A program made the translations under genes and the position numbers. Positions 41,226 to 52,600 of a DNA stretch of 64,000 bases are shown here, in pieces. A model generated the notes under the pieces. That model saw nothing but the letters and a program-made list of their open reading frames with translations, had not been told where the DNA came from and ran no database searches. The DNA is from Hymenobacter sp. HSC-4F20 (GTDB taxonomy: Bacteria > Bacteroidota > Bacteroidia > Cytophagales > Hymenobacteraceae), in NCBI RefSeq assembly GCF_019599275.1, contig NZ_JAHZTD010000001.1, positions 1,550,001 through 1,614,000 on the forward strand. Direction: 5' to 3'. Position 1 is the stretch's first letter. Every line of letters begins with the position of its first letter.

Positions 41226-42116
41226 CTAGCGAAGCTCGTTAAGCAACCAATAAAGCTTGAGCGCATCAAGCTGACGCAGGCTGGGACGGTTTGACAGCAA
41301 ATTGCGGCGCACCTGTTCCCGGCGCAGGCCAAAAGCTACCCGCACGGCCTTGCTCAACCCCCAGCGCTGCAAGCGTAGTGCGGCCTGCAGGAGCTTGGTA
41401 TCTGCCCCCAGCCCCTCAGATCGGTAGAGCTGCACCAGGTTGCGTACGGCATCGTGGGTTTTCTGCAGGAAAATTGGGGCCGGATCTAGGCCATTATGCA
41501 GCACCGGATTATCTAGGTGGACGACAGTAGCCCCTGCGCGCCGCAGCAGCCATCCAAATTTCGTGTCCTCGTGTCCGTAGCGGGTCAGGCTTTCGTCTAG
41601 GCCGAGGCGGCAAAACACATCGGCCCGAATGAGCAGGTTGTTCAGGGTAAGTTGCCGGTGCGGCGCCCGTTGGCGCACCGCTGCCGGCCGGGCTTCGCGG
41701 CGGCGGCCATAAAGCCAGCGCAGCCGTAAGGCTTCTTCGTGGGGGGGCACTGCCTCGTAGGCGGTGCCTCCGGAAAGTACCGGGGCTTGGGAGCAGGCGG
41801 CGGCATAGCGAGCTAAGAAGTGAGCATCGGGGAGCAGGCTGTCGTTATCGAGAAGGAGCAGCCACTCGTGCCCGGCCTCTGCCGCCAACTGGTTTCGGAT
41901 GGCGGCGCGCCCTACATTTTGTTCCAGCTCGCGGTAGCGTACACCTGGCTGGAGGGCAAGCTCCCGGTTTTTCCGGCGGTATACTTCCTGCGAGCCATCA
42001 TCCAGGCAATGGATTTCAACCAAACCGGGCCAGTCGGACGCCTGCGCCAACAATGCGTGCACCAATGGCCGCACATCGTGGTTGAACACCGGAATCAGCA
42101 CTGAAAGGCCTGCCAT
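41226..42116 (-). CDS. Glycosyltransferase family 2 protein
   Basis: 296 residues of GT-A fold from ATG 42116: MAGLSVLIPVFNHDVRPLV, EIHCLDDGSQEV, NVGRAAIRNQLAAEAGHEWLLLLDNDSLLPD (donor and metal-binding DND), and GHEDTKFGWLLRRAG, a C-terminal ED motif like the catalytic base of GT2 enzymes. No membrane helices are seen, so a cytosolic or peripheral enzyme. A TTTTTGC sequence 20-25 bases upstream may be the promoter. The TTG 27 bases further up overlaps it and is not preferred. Acceptor unknown. Confidence 0.9.
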   Translation of the reverse strand: MAGLSVLIPVFNHDVRPLVHALLAQASDWPGLVEIHCLDDGSQEVYRRKNRELALQPGVRYRELEQNVGRAAIRNQLAAEAGHEWLLLLDNDSLLPDAHFLARYAAACSQAPVLSGGTAYEAVPPHEEALRLRWLYGRRREARPAAVRQRAPHRQLTLNNLLIRADVFCRLGLDESLTRYGHEDTKFGWLLRRAGATVVHLDNPVLHNGLDPAPIFLQKTHDAVRNLVQLYRSEGLGADTKLLQAALRLQRWGLSKAVRVAFGLRREQVRRNLLSNRPSLRQLDALKLYWLLNELR

Positions 42117-42324
42117 GCTTACTACAGAAGGGTTGGAAAGCAAAAATGCTGAAAGCGCCGAAATATTCCGTACGAGGCCCTCTTACTACAAGAGCTAATC
42201 CACCCTTCAAAGGTTGCCAGCCTGCCCACTTACTTTTTTGCTGTTCTGCTGCCTACCCCTCCCCCCGCTTCAAACCCCTCCGGGCCAATCCTACACCCTC
42301 AGACCACTAGCTGGTGCCTGCGGG

Positions 42325-43032
42325 CTACATAGCCAGTTCGAAAGGCGTCTTGGCCGAATCTATAAGCTGTCCTTGCTCACACTTGAGCACCCGTTGCGGA
42401 TACTGCCGGATAATCTGGTAGTTGTGGGTAGCCATGAGTACGGCTGTTCCCGCGTTGTTAATCTCCACAAACAGGCGCATAATGCTGTCGGCTACGTCGG
42501 GGTCGAGGTTGCCGGTAGGCTCGTCGGCCAGCAGCAGCAAGGGCTCGTTGAGCAAGGCCCGGGCAATCACTACGCGTTGCTGCTCGCCTCCGGAGAGCTG
42601 ATGGGGCATTTTGGCGGCGGCATTGGCAAGGCCAACCCGCATCAGTACCTCCGAAATCCGCTGCTGCTTACGAGCCTTCCCCGACCAGCCCGTAGCGTTG
42701 AGCACAAACAGTAGGTTATCGGCCACAGAGCGGTCAAACAGCAGCTGAAAATCCTGAAAGATGATACCGAGTTTGCGGCGCAAAAACGGCACTTTGTCGC
42801 TGCCGGCTAGCTTAGGCAATGGAAAGCCGGCTACTGTGCCTGAGCCGGCGGGCAAGGGCAAGTCGGCGTAAAGGGTCTTGAGCAGGGAGCTTTTTCCCGA
42901 CCCCGTACGCCCCACCAGGTACGCAAACTCGCCCTTCTCCAGCGTAAACGTAACCTTCTGCAGCACAGTGTTTACATCCTGCATAATGTACGCATCGTGC
43001 AGTTCAATAACGGGGGCAGACGAGGTAGGCAT
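42325..43032 (-). CDS. FtsE-like ABC transporter ATP-binding protein
   Basis: 235 residues: [20 protein letters not shown] (Walker A), [20 protein letters not shown] (Q-loop), [34 protein letters not shown] (signature and Walker B), and [13 protein letters not shown] (H-switch). The compact form, FQDF and [18 protein letters not shown] fit FtsE, which with FtsX regulates peptidoglycan hydrolysis at division. No ftsX is adjacent, as is common in Bacteroidota. ATG 43032 lies 5 bases from a TACCTTCG box, which rules against the upstream TTG. Confidence 0.9.
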   Translation of the reverse strand: MPTSSAPVIELHDAYIMQDVNTVLQKVTFTLEKGEFAYLVGRTGSGKSSLLKTLYADLPLPAGSGTVAGFPLPKLAGSDKVPFLRRKLGIIFQDFQLLFDRSVADNLLFVLNATGWSGKARKQQRISEVLMRVGLANAAAKMPHQLSGGEQQRVVIARALLNEPLLLLADEPTGNLDPDVADSIMRLFVEINNAGTAVLMATHNYQIIRQYPQRVLKCEQGQLIDSAKTPFELAM

Positions 43033-43037
43033 AACAA

Positions 43038-43045
43038 CGAAGGTA
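43038..43045 (-). promoter_or_regulatory. -7 box 5 nt before the FtsE-like gene
   Basis: TACCTTCG on the minus strand ends 5 bases before ATG 43032; near-leaderless. Confidence 0.5.
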
Positions 43046-43143
43046 AAGGGCAGAGCGGGTTTCAGAAACACTCATTCCGGGCTCATCAGGAAATTTATAC
43101 GCTAAACTTCCCGATAAGCCCGGAACGTGAGGTACCGAAACGG

Positions 43144-43347
43144 TCAAACTTCCAGTTTTTGCAGCTTCCCGAACTCCAAGGCTTCAATAAGGGTAGCCAG
43201 CTCGGTTTCCTTGCCCTCCAGCCCGTAGCGGTGCAAATCCTTCAGAGGCCGGTCGGCGCGGAAGTAGGCAATAAGCACGAAATGCTCGTCGCGCAGCTGG
43301 ATATAATCCGGAATCTTGGCCTTGCCTTTTACTTTGATGATGTACAT
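43144..43347 (-). CDS. Conserved-looking small protein, 67 residues
   Basis: MYIIKVKGKAKIPDYIQLRD begins a compact alpha/beta sequence with FVLIAYFRADRPLKDLHRYG and ending LEFGKLQKLEV. Codon use and the clean ATG start suggest a real gene. No function is recognised. It lies between the fructose-6-phosphate aldolase and FtsE-like genes on the same strand, separated from the aldolase by a small inverted repeat. Confidence 0.75.
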   Translation of the reverse strand: MYIIKVKGKAKIPDYIQLRDEHFVLIAYFRADRPLKDLHRYGLEGKETELATLIEALEFGKLQKLEV

Positions 43348-43375
43348 AAGAGGAGAGCGTAGATGGGAATGCTTA

Positions 43376-43431
43376 GAGCGTAGAACCTAAAGGCCGTTGC
43401 GTACTTGGTGCGGTTGCTGCGTTCTACGCTC
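43376..43431. repeat. Intergenic inverted repeat after the aldolase gene
   Basis: GAGCGTAGAAC (43376-43386) and GTTCTACGCTC (43421-43431), 11-bp perfect arms, related to the AGAGCTTAGAA elements in the cys operon. Confidence 0.6.
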
Positions 43432-43451
43432 CACAATCTAACCTCTACTCA

Positions 43452-44108
43452 CTACCCGTTCACCTTTTTGTGGTCGGCCAGGAAGGTAGCAAGACCTTTG
43501 TCGGTGAGGGGGTGGTTAAGCAGGCCCGTGATAACGTTAAGCGGGCACGTTACCACGTCAGCGCCCAGCTCGGCGCACTGAATCAGGTGCGGTACGTGGC
43601 GCACGGAAGCTGCCAGCACTTGGGTGGGGTAGCCGTAGTTCGAGAAAATGTCCACGATCTGCTGAATCAGCTGCAGTCCATCGTGCCCGATGTCGTCGAG
43701 GCGGCCTACGAAAGGTGATACATAAGTAGCGCCAGCCTTCGCGGCCAGCAACGCCTGCCCGGCCGAGAAAATCAGGGTGCAGTTGGTTTTGATGCCTTTG
43801 TCGGAGAAATAGCGGATGGCCTTCACGCCCTCGCGAATCATGGGCACCTTCACCACAATGTTGGGGTGCAGCTCAGCCAGGGCCTCGCCTTCCCGGATGA
43901 TACCTTCGTAATCGGTAGCAATTACTTCGGCAGACACGTCGCCATCCACGATTTCGCAGATCTGCTGGTAATGGGCCATCACGGCGTCAGTGCCTTTGAT
44001 GCCTTCTTTGGCCATCAGCGAGGGGTTGGTGGTCACGCCGTCGAGCACGCCCAGCTCCACAGCTTCCTGAATTTCCTTCAGGTTGGCGGTATCAATGAAA
44101 AATTTCAT
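43452..44108 (-). CDS. fsa: Fructose-6-phosphate aldolase / transaldolase-like
   Basis: 218 residues of the TalC/Fsa subfamily: [30 protein letters not shown] at the start, [10 protein letters not shown] with the Schiff-base lysine, [32 protein letters not shown], and [12 protein letters not shown]. The short form lacking the long transaldolase insert points to fructose-6-phosphate aldolase or small transaldolase. The two cannot be separated with certainty from sequence. A TAGCTTTG box lies 28 bases upstream (44144-44137, minus). Confidence 0.93.
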   Translation of the reverse strand: MKFFIDTANLKEIQEAVELGVLDGVTTNPSLMAKEGIKGTDAVMAHYQQICEIVDGDVSAEVIATDYEGIIREGEALAELHPNIVVKVPMIREGVKAIRYFSDKGIKTNCTLIFSAGQALLAAKAGATYVSPFVGRLDDIGHDGLQLIQQIVDIFSNYGYPTQVLAASVRHVPHLIQCAELGADVVTCPLNVITGLLNHPLTDKGLATFLADHKKVNG

Positions 44109-44230
44109 GCGGGTAGATTGAAAACAACAATGCGTACAAAGCTAAGCACTGATTTATCGGATTTGCCGGATGAGCCGGATTTTGTAGGTACCGACTGGTG
44201 AAGTGCTGCCGCTTTGGTGGGTAAAAACAC

Positions 44231-44258
44231 GAAAAGCGACTCGTATGAGTCGCTTTTC
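44231..44258. terminator. Hairpin terminator near the SRP RNA
   Basis: GAAAAGCGACTC / GAGTCGCTTTTC, 12-base perfect arms with a 4-base loop, lies downstream of the SRP RNA gene on the minus strand. Confidence 0.7.
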
Positions 44259-44312
44259 AAGTATCAGCTAGTCCACTTTACCTGGTACTGTCCGTGGAAG
44301 TTTTGGGCAAAA

Positions 44313-44407
44313 AAAAGCGAGCCAAAATCGCACCGCTACAACCGTTTACCCTTGCTACCTTCCGGTCCTGGGGGAGTTCAACAGGAGCTGGTCGTTCTGA
44401 CTCGCCG
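44313..44407 (-). ncRNA. ffs: Signal recognition particle RNA (4.5S type)
   Basis: The minus strand contains AACTCCCCCAGGACCGGAA followed by GGTAGCAAGGGTAA, the conserved domain IV hairpin that binds Ffh (GGAA tetraloop, CCAGG/AGCAAGG internal loop). A TACCTTTG promoter box lies at 44418-44411, and a T8 tract follows on the minus strand. GGCGAG near the 5' end can pair with CTCGC before the T-run. Ends are approximate. Length about 95 nt, right for the short bacterial form. Confidence 0.9.
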
Positions 44408-44419
44408 GTGCAAAGGTAC

Positions 44420-45258
44420 GCAGCTATTTCAGCACAATGCATACTCCCGGCAGATATTTTTTATGTGTAGGCCGGTATGTACAAGAGTATCAGCCCGTTT
44501 TTTTATGCAAACACCTCGCTTTACCAACTATTCCCCGGCCCCGGTAGTACCGGAGCATATTTTCCGCCTAGCCCTGTAGGTTAAGAATTTTCTGGGGTAC
44601 AGCGGGCAGCTCGGGTGGTCCTGAGCATAACCGGCCAGCGGGTCGGATGCCGCCCCCTCTAGCCCTGCCCCGGAGCTTCCGGTCTGGGCGCCAGCAGGTT
44701 GGAGTCGGTAGCTGGCTGAGGTAAACCAGACTCGGGAAGCGTCAGGGCGCCAAGCAAAGACAAGGCGAGCAAGGGTAGGGATGAATTCATTAGAGGCAGG
44801 TGCGAAAAGTCCTAGCATAATTCCACCGTAAAGGTCAGGCGTAACTGCGCGGAGGAAAAGGCATAGAAGCTCCGATTTGTGACTAGCATTTGTTAGAGAA
44901 AACAGTAGGATTGTGCGAAGGAAATAGCAGCTACCTGCTTGTTACTGGCATGTACTGACTGGGTAGCCAGCATAAATCATTTTGTTTGTGACCAGCATTC
45001 GCCCTGGTCTTGCCCTGTTCTCTACACCGGCTGCTGCGCCTACGCACTTTTTCGGGCCCTCACGCGCGAGCAGATTAGCACCACGTGGCGCCCGAGGAGC
45101 GTAGCCAGCAGGGCCCCTACCTGCTGCCCCGCCCGCGGTCAACGGCAACCCACTGCTGCCAGTCCCGGCCCGTGGGCTAACGACCAGTACGACTAGCGAA
45201 AGCAAAGAAAAAGCCGGCGCCGGCGCAACTCCGTGCTTTAGGTCTGAAATCTGCGCCG
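44420..45258. other. 840-base region without a convincing gene
   Basis: A 96-codon frame on the minus strand (44528-44818) has no signal peptide, domain or plausible codon pattern and is not called. Nothing RNA-like was recognised. The right end carries the guaA promoter. Confidence 0.4.
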
Positions 45259-45266
45259 TATTTTTG
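45259..45266 (+). promoter_or_regulatory. -7 box 3 nt before guaA
   Basis: TATTTTTG fits TAnnTTTG exactly and ends 3 bases before ATG 45270. It implies a leaderless or nearly leaderless guaA transcript. Confidence 0.6.
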
Positions 45267-45269
45267 CCC

Positions 45270-46802
45270 ATGCCTCAACAGATTCTCATTCTTGATTTTG
45301 GGTCGCAGTACACGCAGCTTATTGCCCGGCGCATCCGGGAATTAAACGTTTACTGCGAAATTCACCCGTATACGCACGCCCCGGACCTCACTGAGGACAT
45401 CCGGGGCGTGGTGCTTTCGGGCTCACCCTGTTCCGTGCGCGACGCCGACTCGCCCAACCCGGACTTGTCCCGCTACCTGGGCCGGGTGCCGGTACTCGGC
45501 GTCTGCTATGGTGCGCAGCTGCTGGCTCACCAGCGGGGCGGCGAAGTGCTGCCGGCCACTATCCGGGAGTACGGCCGCGCCCGCCTGGCCCGCGTCCACC
45601 ACGATTCGCCCTTGCTGCACGGCGTACCCACCGATTCGCAGGTGTGGATGTCGCACGGCGACACGATTAAGACGCTGCCAGCGGGCTTCGACATTATTGC
45701 CAGCACCCCGGAGGTGGCCGTGGCCGCCTACCAGATTCAGGGCCAGCCAACCTACGGCATCCAGTTCCACCCCGAGGTAACGCACTCCACCGACGGCAAA
45801 ACCCTGCTCCAGAACTTTGTGGTGAACATCTGCGGGCTGGATCAGAGCTGGACCCCGGAGCACTTCGTAGACAGCATGGTGGGTACCCTGCAACGGACCA
45901 TTGGCGAGGAAGACCAGGTGATTCTGGGACTTTCCGGCGGGGTAGATTCCTCGGTGGCAGCGCTACTGCTGCACAAGGCCATTGGCAAGCGCCTGCACGG
46001 CATCTTCGTCAACAACGGGTTGCTGCGCAAAAACGAGTACGAAGACGTGCTGCACTCCTACCAGGGTCTGGGCCTGAATGTGCGGGGGGTAGATGCTTCC
46101 CAGGAGTTTTACGCCGCCCTGCAGGGCCTCACCGATCCGGAGCAGAAGCGCAAGGCCATCGGCCGCACGTTTATTGAGGTGTTCGACCGGGAAGCGCAGA
46201 AAGTAGAGGGCGCCCGCTGGCTGGCTCAGGGCACTATTTACCCCGATGTGATTGAGTCGGTGTCGGTGAAGGGCCCGGCCGTAACCATCAAGAGCCACCA
46301 CAACGTGGGCGGCCTGCCCGAGAAAATGAACCTGCGGATTGTGGAGCCGCTACGGGCCTTGTTCAAAGACGAGGTGCGCGAAGTAGGCCACACCCTGGAG
46401 CTGCCCGAGCACATCCTGCACCGCCACCCCTTCCCCGGTCCCGGCCTGGGCATCCGCATCCTCGGCGACATCACCCCCGAAAAGGTCGACATTCTGCAGC
46501 GCGCCGACGCCATCTTCATCAACGGCCTGAAAGAGCACGGCCTCTACGATAAGGTATGGCAGGCCGGCGTGATGCTGCTGCCGGTGCAAAGCGTGGGCGT
46601 GATGGGCGATGAGCGCACCTATGAGCGGGTAGTGGCCCTACGTGCCGTAACCAGCGTAGACGGCATGACTGCCGACTGGGCTCACCTGCCCTACGAGTTC
46701 CTCGCCGACGTCTCAAACCGCATCATCAACCAGGTGCGTGGCATCAACCGCGTGGTGTACGATATTAGCTCCAAACCCCCGGCAACCATTGAATGGGAAT
46801 AG
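45270..46802 (+). CDS. guaA: GMP synthase (glutamine-hydrolysing)
   Basis: Amidates XMP to GMP, the last step of guanine nucleotide synthesis. 510 residues. A class I glutamine amidotransferase domain comes first: [33 protein letters not shown] with the catalytic Cys, and [11 protein letters not shown]. Then the ATP-pyrophosphatase loop [18 protein letters not shown] near residue 220, [27 protein letters not shown], and the C-terminal dimer domain ending [22 protein letters not shown] 45270 sits 3 bases behind a -7 box; TTG 45264 would overlap that box. Confidence 0.97.
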   Translation: MPQQILILDFGSQYTQLIARRIRELNVYCEIHPYTHAPDLTEDIRGVVLSGSPCSVRDADSPNPDLSRYLGRVPVLGVCYGAQLLAHQRGGEVLPATIREYGRARLARVHHDSPLLHGVPTDSQVWMSHGDTIKTLPAGFDIIASTPEVAVAAYQIQGQPTYGIQFHPEVTHSTDGKTLLQNFVVNICGLDQSWTPEHFVDSMVGTLQRTIGEEDQVILGLSGGVDSSVAALLLHKAIGKRLHGIFVNNGLLRKNEYEDVLHSYQGLGLNVRGVDASQEFYAALQGLTDPEQKRKAIGRTFIEVFDREAQKVEGARWLAQGTIYPDVIESVSVKGPAVTIKSHHNVGGLPEKMNLRIVEPLRALFKDEVREVGHTLELPEHILHRHPFPGPGLGIRILGDITPEKVDILQRADAIFINGLKEHGLYDKVWQAGVMLLPVQSVGVMGDERTYERVVALRAVTSVDGMTADWAHLPYEFLADVSNRIINQVRGINRVVYDISSKPPATIEWE

Positions 46803-46815
46803 CGGAGGGGTGATG

Positions 46816-47052
46816 AAACGGTGAATGCGTGAGCTTGCCGCTTAACAGGCTCCGAGAGGTAGCCCCGGAAGGGCAGCATCTCGGCAGCCACCCTACCCCC
46901 TCTTACCCTTTCAAAGCCCCAGCGGGGCGACACAAACCGTTCCACAACGGGTGTCGCTCCGCTGGGGCTTTACGTTTCTGCTCCGAGTTTCTCTACCCAT
47001 AGGCCATCCCTTGCGGAACCCGTTAAGCGGCAAGCTCACGCATTCACCGTTT
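46816..47052. repeat. Nested inverted repeats between guaA and the DUF4153 gene
   Basis: Outer perfect 31-base arms at 46816-46846 and 47022-47052. The right arm runs 9 bases into the 3' end of the DUF4153 gene. Inside is a 21-base hairpin (46913-46933 / 46951-46971, one mismatch). The whole forms a long cruciform-like structure between convergent genes. Confidence 0.8.
46913..46971. terminator. Long hairpin, probable bidirectional terminator
   Basis: AAAGCCCCAGCGG...GTCG pairs with its mirror around 17 bases; GC-rich and bounded by A3/T3. A weaker T-tract than the other terminators here. Confidence 0.6.
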
Positions 47053-48928
47053 TACTTCCAGCAAGGCCTGGCCCTCGAAGCTGTACCAGATGCTGTCCTG
47101 GCGTTGGTGGCGGTTCAGGCCGCGCAACAGCAGTTGCAGATGCAGGTTCTTGGCGGTGGCGTGCAGGGTGAGGGCGGAGTTGGGCAACTCAACCCCGACG
47201 GCAGGGTTGCGCCCATGGACGCGGGTCAGGGAATCGGCAATGGCGCCGGGGGCAAGAATGAGCTGGGGCTGCCAGCTGCCATCGGCCCGCATCTGCTCCA
47301 GTTGCAGGTCATAGCCGCGCCGACGGGTACGTAGCCGGAACGAGCCTTCCGGCACGCTTACGTTCGCCAGCGTATCCTTATCAGGTACATAATACTGGTA
47401 CACGCTCACGTTGTTGAGTAGGTAACGGCCGTTGCCCAGGGGTAGTACATCGGGATTTTTGACGCCGAACGAGGCAGAAATTTCCTCATCGGCCTCAGTG
47501 GCATAGCGGCTGGTGCGCTCCAGGTTACTAAGCGCGAACAGACGGTCAGACTGCCAGTGCCTTTTCTCCCACGGCGTGTCTTGGAGCAAGGAATCGGGCA
47601 GTTGCAGGGAGCCGGCAAAAAGAGGTTGCAGCTGGTCCAGCGCCTGCCGCTCGGCAAAAAACTCGAAAATGGATGTGAGCCGCTGCCGCACCACCAAGGG
47701 TAGTTTAGGCACGCGCTGACCGGCGCCGTCCAGCTTACCGTTCTGCAGCAGAGTGTACTGGGCGCTGATTTCGCGCAGCTGGCCGAGTTGGCTGCGCTCG
47801 GCCGTAGCAAATGCGCCCCAGGGGCCGGCAGCCGACAACAAAGCTACCAGAGCCAGCGAAGCCGGAATCCAGATGATGCCCTGGCCTTTGCGCACCAGAA
47901 AGTAGGTAGCCATTACCAGCAGCCAAGCGGCCAGGATCAGCACAAAGTAGCGCTCCTCCGTGATGCCGTAGGCCCGGATGCGGGTACTAATAGCCACAGC
48001 CAGCAGCCCTAGCAAGGGAAATAGCGCCAGGTAAAACCAGCGCGCAAACGTGCGAATCCAGGTGTTTTCAGCCGCATTGCGGATGGGGTGAATCAGGAGC
48101 AGGGCCAGGATGCCGGCCACCGAAAGGGCCAGCACCAGCACAGATACCCAGCCCTCCGGCAGCTCCCACTGTACCAGAATACGCCCCATATAGGCGTACA
48201 GAATGCCTAGGTACAGCACCACCAGCGGCAGCAGCACAAACTGAGTAAACACCTTGAGGCCCTTGGGATAGGTAGCCTCCTGCTCCAGGGCGGCAAAATG
48301 CTGAGGCAGGCACTCCGGCCAGGAAAAACCAGGTGTTAAACACCGTACCCAGCACCGTGAACAGGTGCTGGTACACGTACCGGTCCAGCTTCACCTCAAA
48401 CAGGTTCTCGATGGCGAGCAGGGCCAGGGCGCACCCCGCAAACAGCACTCCGGAGTATAGTCCGGCCGTGAGAATGCGCAGAAACAATGTTTCGTTGTAG
48501 CGCCAGAAACCCGCCGTATCGGCCTCGCGGCGCAGTTCGGGCAGGTAGGGCACCACGGCTACCAGCAGGTGCGAAGCCACCAGCAACACAAACAGCCGCA
48601 GCCTCCACACACTATCGGGCTCGGCGGGGCAGGCCACAGACCAGCCTCCCAGCACCAGCACTACCCCCACCGAGGCGGCCAGCCGCCCCCACCTAGGCCA
48701 CCGATACCGCTCAGCTGCCAGGGCTACGGTCAGCGCGAGCGTGAGCCCCAGCACTGCCGTAGAAAGCACGGGAAACAGCCAGTCAAGCTTGGCTTCCTCA
48801 GCATAAGGCAGGCGCTGCACGTAAATGCCCACGCCGCACAGAATAAAAGCGCAAAGCAGAGGTAAAGGAAAGCGCCGAAGCACCGTGGCGGCTTCGGTGA
48901 GCAGATGCTGCAGGGAAGGAAGTTTCAT
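47044..48928 (-). pseudogene. DUF4153 membrane protein interrupted by a frameshift
   Basis: Two adjoining frames together make one DUF4153 protein of roughly 625 residues. The N-terminal part (from ATG 48928, MKLPSLQHLLTEAATVLRR) has six or so membrane helices and runs to FNTWFFLAGVP near 48310. The continuation, PQHFAALEQEATYPKGLKVF then TQFVLLPLVVLYLGILYAYM, is in the +1 frame down to 47044. The shift of one extra base (or two missing) falls within about 48298-48316. It may be a real mutation or a sequencing error; the rest of both halves is intact. Function of the family is unknown. Confidence 0.8.
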
Positions 48929-49005
48929 GAGTCACGCCGGATAAGTGCGCCAAGAAACAGCTTTTCCGTTGAGCTTCCGGCGCGCAAGGCCGGGCTTATT
49001 CGTTT

Positions 49006-49320
49006 TCATTTCTGCAGCAGCTCTTCCACTTCCAGCAGCAACGCCGTGTTTTCTACAATGTCGCGCAACTGGGTCAGCTCAATCAGGGTGAACACCAGGG
49101 CCAGTCGGGGCGCAGGCGTGCGCAAAGCAATACAGCGCGCCTCGGGGTCCTGGGTGCGGAGGCAATGATGCTGCCAGCTGCTGCTTACTACCTCCCGAAA
49201 CTCCTGGAACTCGGCGGTGGTAGCGGCCAGGGCCACGTTGCCGAAGCACAGGTGCAGGTGGCGCGTGCGGGGGCACCGGGCGCAGTACCCAAACTCGTTA
49301 TGATGAAAGAACTGAGCCAT
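49006..49320 (-). CDS. Small DUF6686-like protein
   Basis: 104 residues: a Cys/His-containing start (FFHHNEFGYCARCPRTRHLHLCFGN) with CxxC, then TAEFQEFREVVSS and a C-terminal ALVFTLIELTQLRDIVENTALLLEVEELL. This matches my recollection of a small Bacteroidota family (DUF6686) with FG.C..C...HL.FGN. It may bind a metal through the Cys/His cluster; function unknown. ATG 49320. Monocistronic, upstream of nothing on its strand but the DUF4153 gene. Confidence 0.75.
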   Translation of the reverse strand: MAQFFHHNEFGYCARCPRTRHLHLCFGNVALAATTAEFQEFREVVSSSWQHHCLRTQDPEARCIALRTPAPRLALVFTLIELTQLRDIVENTALLLEVEELLQK

Positions 49321-49641
49321 GATGGAATGGTGAAGTAGAACCGCAAGTATAACTATTTAGAAAATGTCTAAACAAATAACCAGCCGTTTGTATTTCGCCC
49401 CGACGTGCCCAGCTTGCCCTGCCAGCCCAGATAGTGTACCGCCGCACTACCTCCCTTTCAGGCCCTGGCAACCCGTCGGCGGCAACTTATTTCAGAAACC
49501 CGACTTGCTCAGGACCGTTCCTAAGAGAGAACGGGGCCGCCGGGGGCTGGAGTTGCTTCTGCTCTGACTCTGCCCCAGACCAGCCGGGTTTTTCTGCGTA
49601 GAAGCCCGCGTTGCCCTAACTGTTCTGCTCACTTCCCCTCC
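49321..49641. other. Intergenic region between divergent genes
   Basis: 321 bases with no supported gene. A short AT-rich segment (49350-49380, with TTTAGAAAATGTCTAAA) probably holds the promoter of the DUF6686-like gene. A small CCGTTC/GAACGG hairpin lies near 49516-49535. Confidence 0.35.
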
Positions 49642-52600
49642 ATGAAACGTCCTTCCGTCCTCCGGCTGCTGGCTTTTACGGTGCTGGCGCTGCTGATAGC
49701 GGGCGTAACGGGCGCATGGCTGGTAGGCACGCGCTGGGGGCAACGGCAGCTGGAGCACCTGATCCGGCAGCGGCTGGCCCAGCAATCCGACCTGGTGCTG
49801 GCCCCCTTCGACGTGCGAATTTCTCTGCTGCCCGATTTTCCGCACCTGACGGCTTCACTGCGGCATCTGGTTCTCACGGACACCTCCTACCACCGCGCGG
49901 TACCCGTGTTGCGGGTTGGGCAGGCAGATATGCGGCTGGAACTGGGGCAGGCTTGGCGCGGGCAGTTCCGAGTTAGCCATCTGACACTGCGCAACGTGGA
50001 GTTTCAGCAGTTCACCGATTCGCGGGGGCACGACTGGGGCCTACGGGGCAAAGGACCGCGCAACACTACCCCTACCCCACCACCCGACTTCGACCTGGAT
50101 TCGCTGGTAGTTTTCAATTTGCGGGTGCTGGACCACAATGAGCTGCACCGGAGTGGGTTCTCCGCCTACGTCCGGCTGGGCCGGCTCCGGGCTCAGGTGC
50201 GCCGGGGCCAGGCGCACGTAGGAGGCCACCTGCAGGGGCAACTGGAGTTTTTACGCAGCGGCCGGGGTAACCTGTTTGAGCAGGAGCCCATTCAGGCCCT
50301 GATTCGCTACCAGTATGATTTCCGGCGGCGCCAGGGCACGTTTCTGCAAACCAAAGCTACCCTCAACGGCGACACGGTGCTGGTGAGCGGCACCCACCGC
50401 GGGGCGGCGCCCGGCGAGCCGCGGGGGACGTACCTGAACCTGCATTTTCGGGGCAACCAGCCGCTGCTGGAGGTGCTGCACGTGGCCCTGCCCCCCAGCC
50501 TCGACCGGTTTCTGGCGGGCGCCCGCAGCCCTAGCCACGCCCGCATTGCCTACACCATCCGCGGCCTAAGCGGCCCCACTACGCGCCCGCGCACGGTGCT
50601 GCGCTTTGCCCTCCACAATGCCCAGGTGCGGTGGGCCGACTCGACGCGGCGCATCCGGCGCTGGGATGCGCGCGGAGTATTCGACAATGGCCGTAGCCAC
50701 TCGCCGCGTACTACCTCCCTTGTGTTTGAGAGGTGCCGCCTGTATTCCGAGGCGGGGGAACTGGATGCGGCCCTGGCCGTGCGCGACTTCACCCGCCCCC
50801 GCCTGCACGGCCACGTGCGGGGGCGCACCGAGCTGCAAACCCTGGCCGCAGTTGTAGCGCCCCACCTGTGGCGGGCGCGCAGCGGGCGGGCCTCCCTAAA
50901 TCTGGACCTCAATGGTACCCTGCCGGAAATTCCGGACCGCACCACGCGCCGCACCTTACACCCCGATTCGCTGCTGCCGCCCATTGCGGCCCGCGGCACG
51001 GTGGAGCTGGAACAGGCGGCCTTCGACATCCCGAGCCGCCAGGCCACCATGCGCAACCTGACCGTGCGCGTCCGCCTGCTTGACAGCTTGTGGGTCTTGG
51101 AAAACCTGACGGGGCAGCTCAACCGCATGCGGGTGCAAGCCAACGCCACCACCACGCACCTGCTGGCGTACTTCAGCGGCCAGCATCCTACCACCAGCAT
51201 TGCGGGCACGTTTACCGTCGACGACCTGGCGCTGGGGGAACTGCGCCGCCTGCTGGCTCCGCCCGGAGGCCGGGCCGTGAAATCCCACCCTCAGGCTTCT
51301 CGCCCCGGTTACACCCGTAACCAGGAGCTGGCTTCGCGGGCCCTGAATTTACTTCCCCCCGGGCTGCGCCTGAATGTGCGCCTGCGCTGCGGCCGGCTGG
51401 TGCTGGCCGCCGATACGCTCTACCAGCTGGCCGCCACAGTGCGCCACAATGGCCACCTCGTGCGGCTGCACCAGCTGCAGGGACAGGTGTGGGGTGGGCA
51501 GATAACCGGCGCCATCAGCTGGCCTACCGATACGCTGAACCTGCAGCCGGTTGCGGCCCGCCTTGCCGTGCACTTCCCACTGCTGCGCTACGATCAGCTC
51601 CTGGCCCGCCTGACGCAACCCTCGCGCAAAGGGCCCACCGCCCCCACCGACGCAACCCTGCGCGAAGTGCTCCTGGCAGCTAACGGCCAGGCCACGGCCA
51701 CTATTGACCGCCTGGTGTTACCTGGGTCCGACTACCTGAGTACAGTGCGGCTGCTGATCGACAAGAAAGGCCCCGTCTTCCTTATTCCAGCCCTGACTTT
51801 TGCCACCAAGGCAGGCGGAACCGGCCGCATTAGTGCTACGGCTCAGTTGGCGGGCACCCACCTGACCCATGCCCGCGCCGACCTTGATTTGCGCTACCAG
51901 ACCCTGGATGTGCAGCACTTGCTGCAACTATTAGCGGCCCTGAGTACGGTACCACCGTCTACCTCGGAGGTAGGGCCCCGCGCCCGTAAGTCCGCCGGCT
52001 CGCCTTCTCCCTTCCTCGACGGCACCATTACCGGGCGGGTCCACGTCAGGGCACAGGAAGTGCAGTATGGGGCGCTGCAAGGGCAGCAGTTTCAGCTCCG
52101 CAGCCAGTTGCTGGCGGGGCAGGCCCGCGTGGAAGAGTGCTCGATGCAGGCATTTGGGGGTACGCTACGGCTGCGTGGCACTATGCAAACCAACGCGGGT
52201 AGCGGCCACCACCCCCTGCACGCCCAACTGCAGCTGCGCGCCATTCAGCTGCCCGAGCTGTTTAAACTGGCCACGGCCCTGGGCTTTGAAGTGCTGGGTC
52301 CCGAGAATATCCGGGGCACCATGCAGTGCGGGGCCGACGTGCACACGGACCTGGACAATTCTTTTCTGCCACAGCTGGCCGTTACCCGTGCCTTTCTGCG
52401 CACCGACCTCCGTGAACTGGAGCTGATGGATGTCGAAGCTGTTACCCAAGCCCTGAAAATGCTGAGTGAAAAGCGCACCAGCCACCTCTACTTCGAGCCG
52501 GTACAGCCCCGGTTTGTACTGGATGGCAGCCGCCTGCTGATTCCGCACCTGGGCCTGAGCAGCAACCTCACCGACATGACCATCAGCGGCGAGTACTACC

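Noticed and set aside
44528..44818. 96-codon minus frame in the large gap before guaA
   Set aside because: No signal peptide, domain, promoter or coding-like composition; left uncalled.
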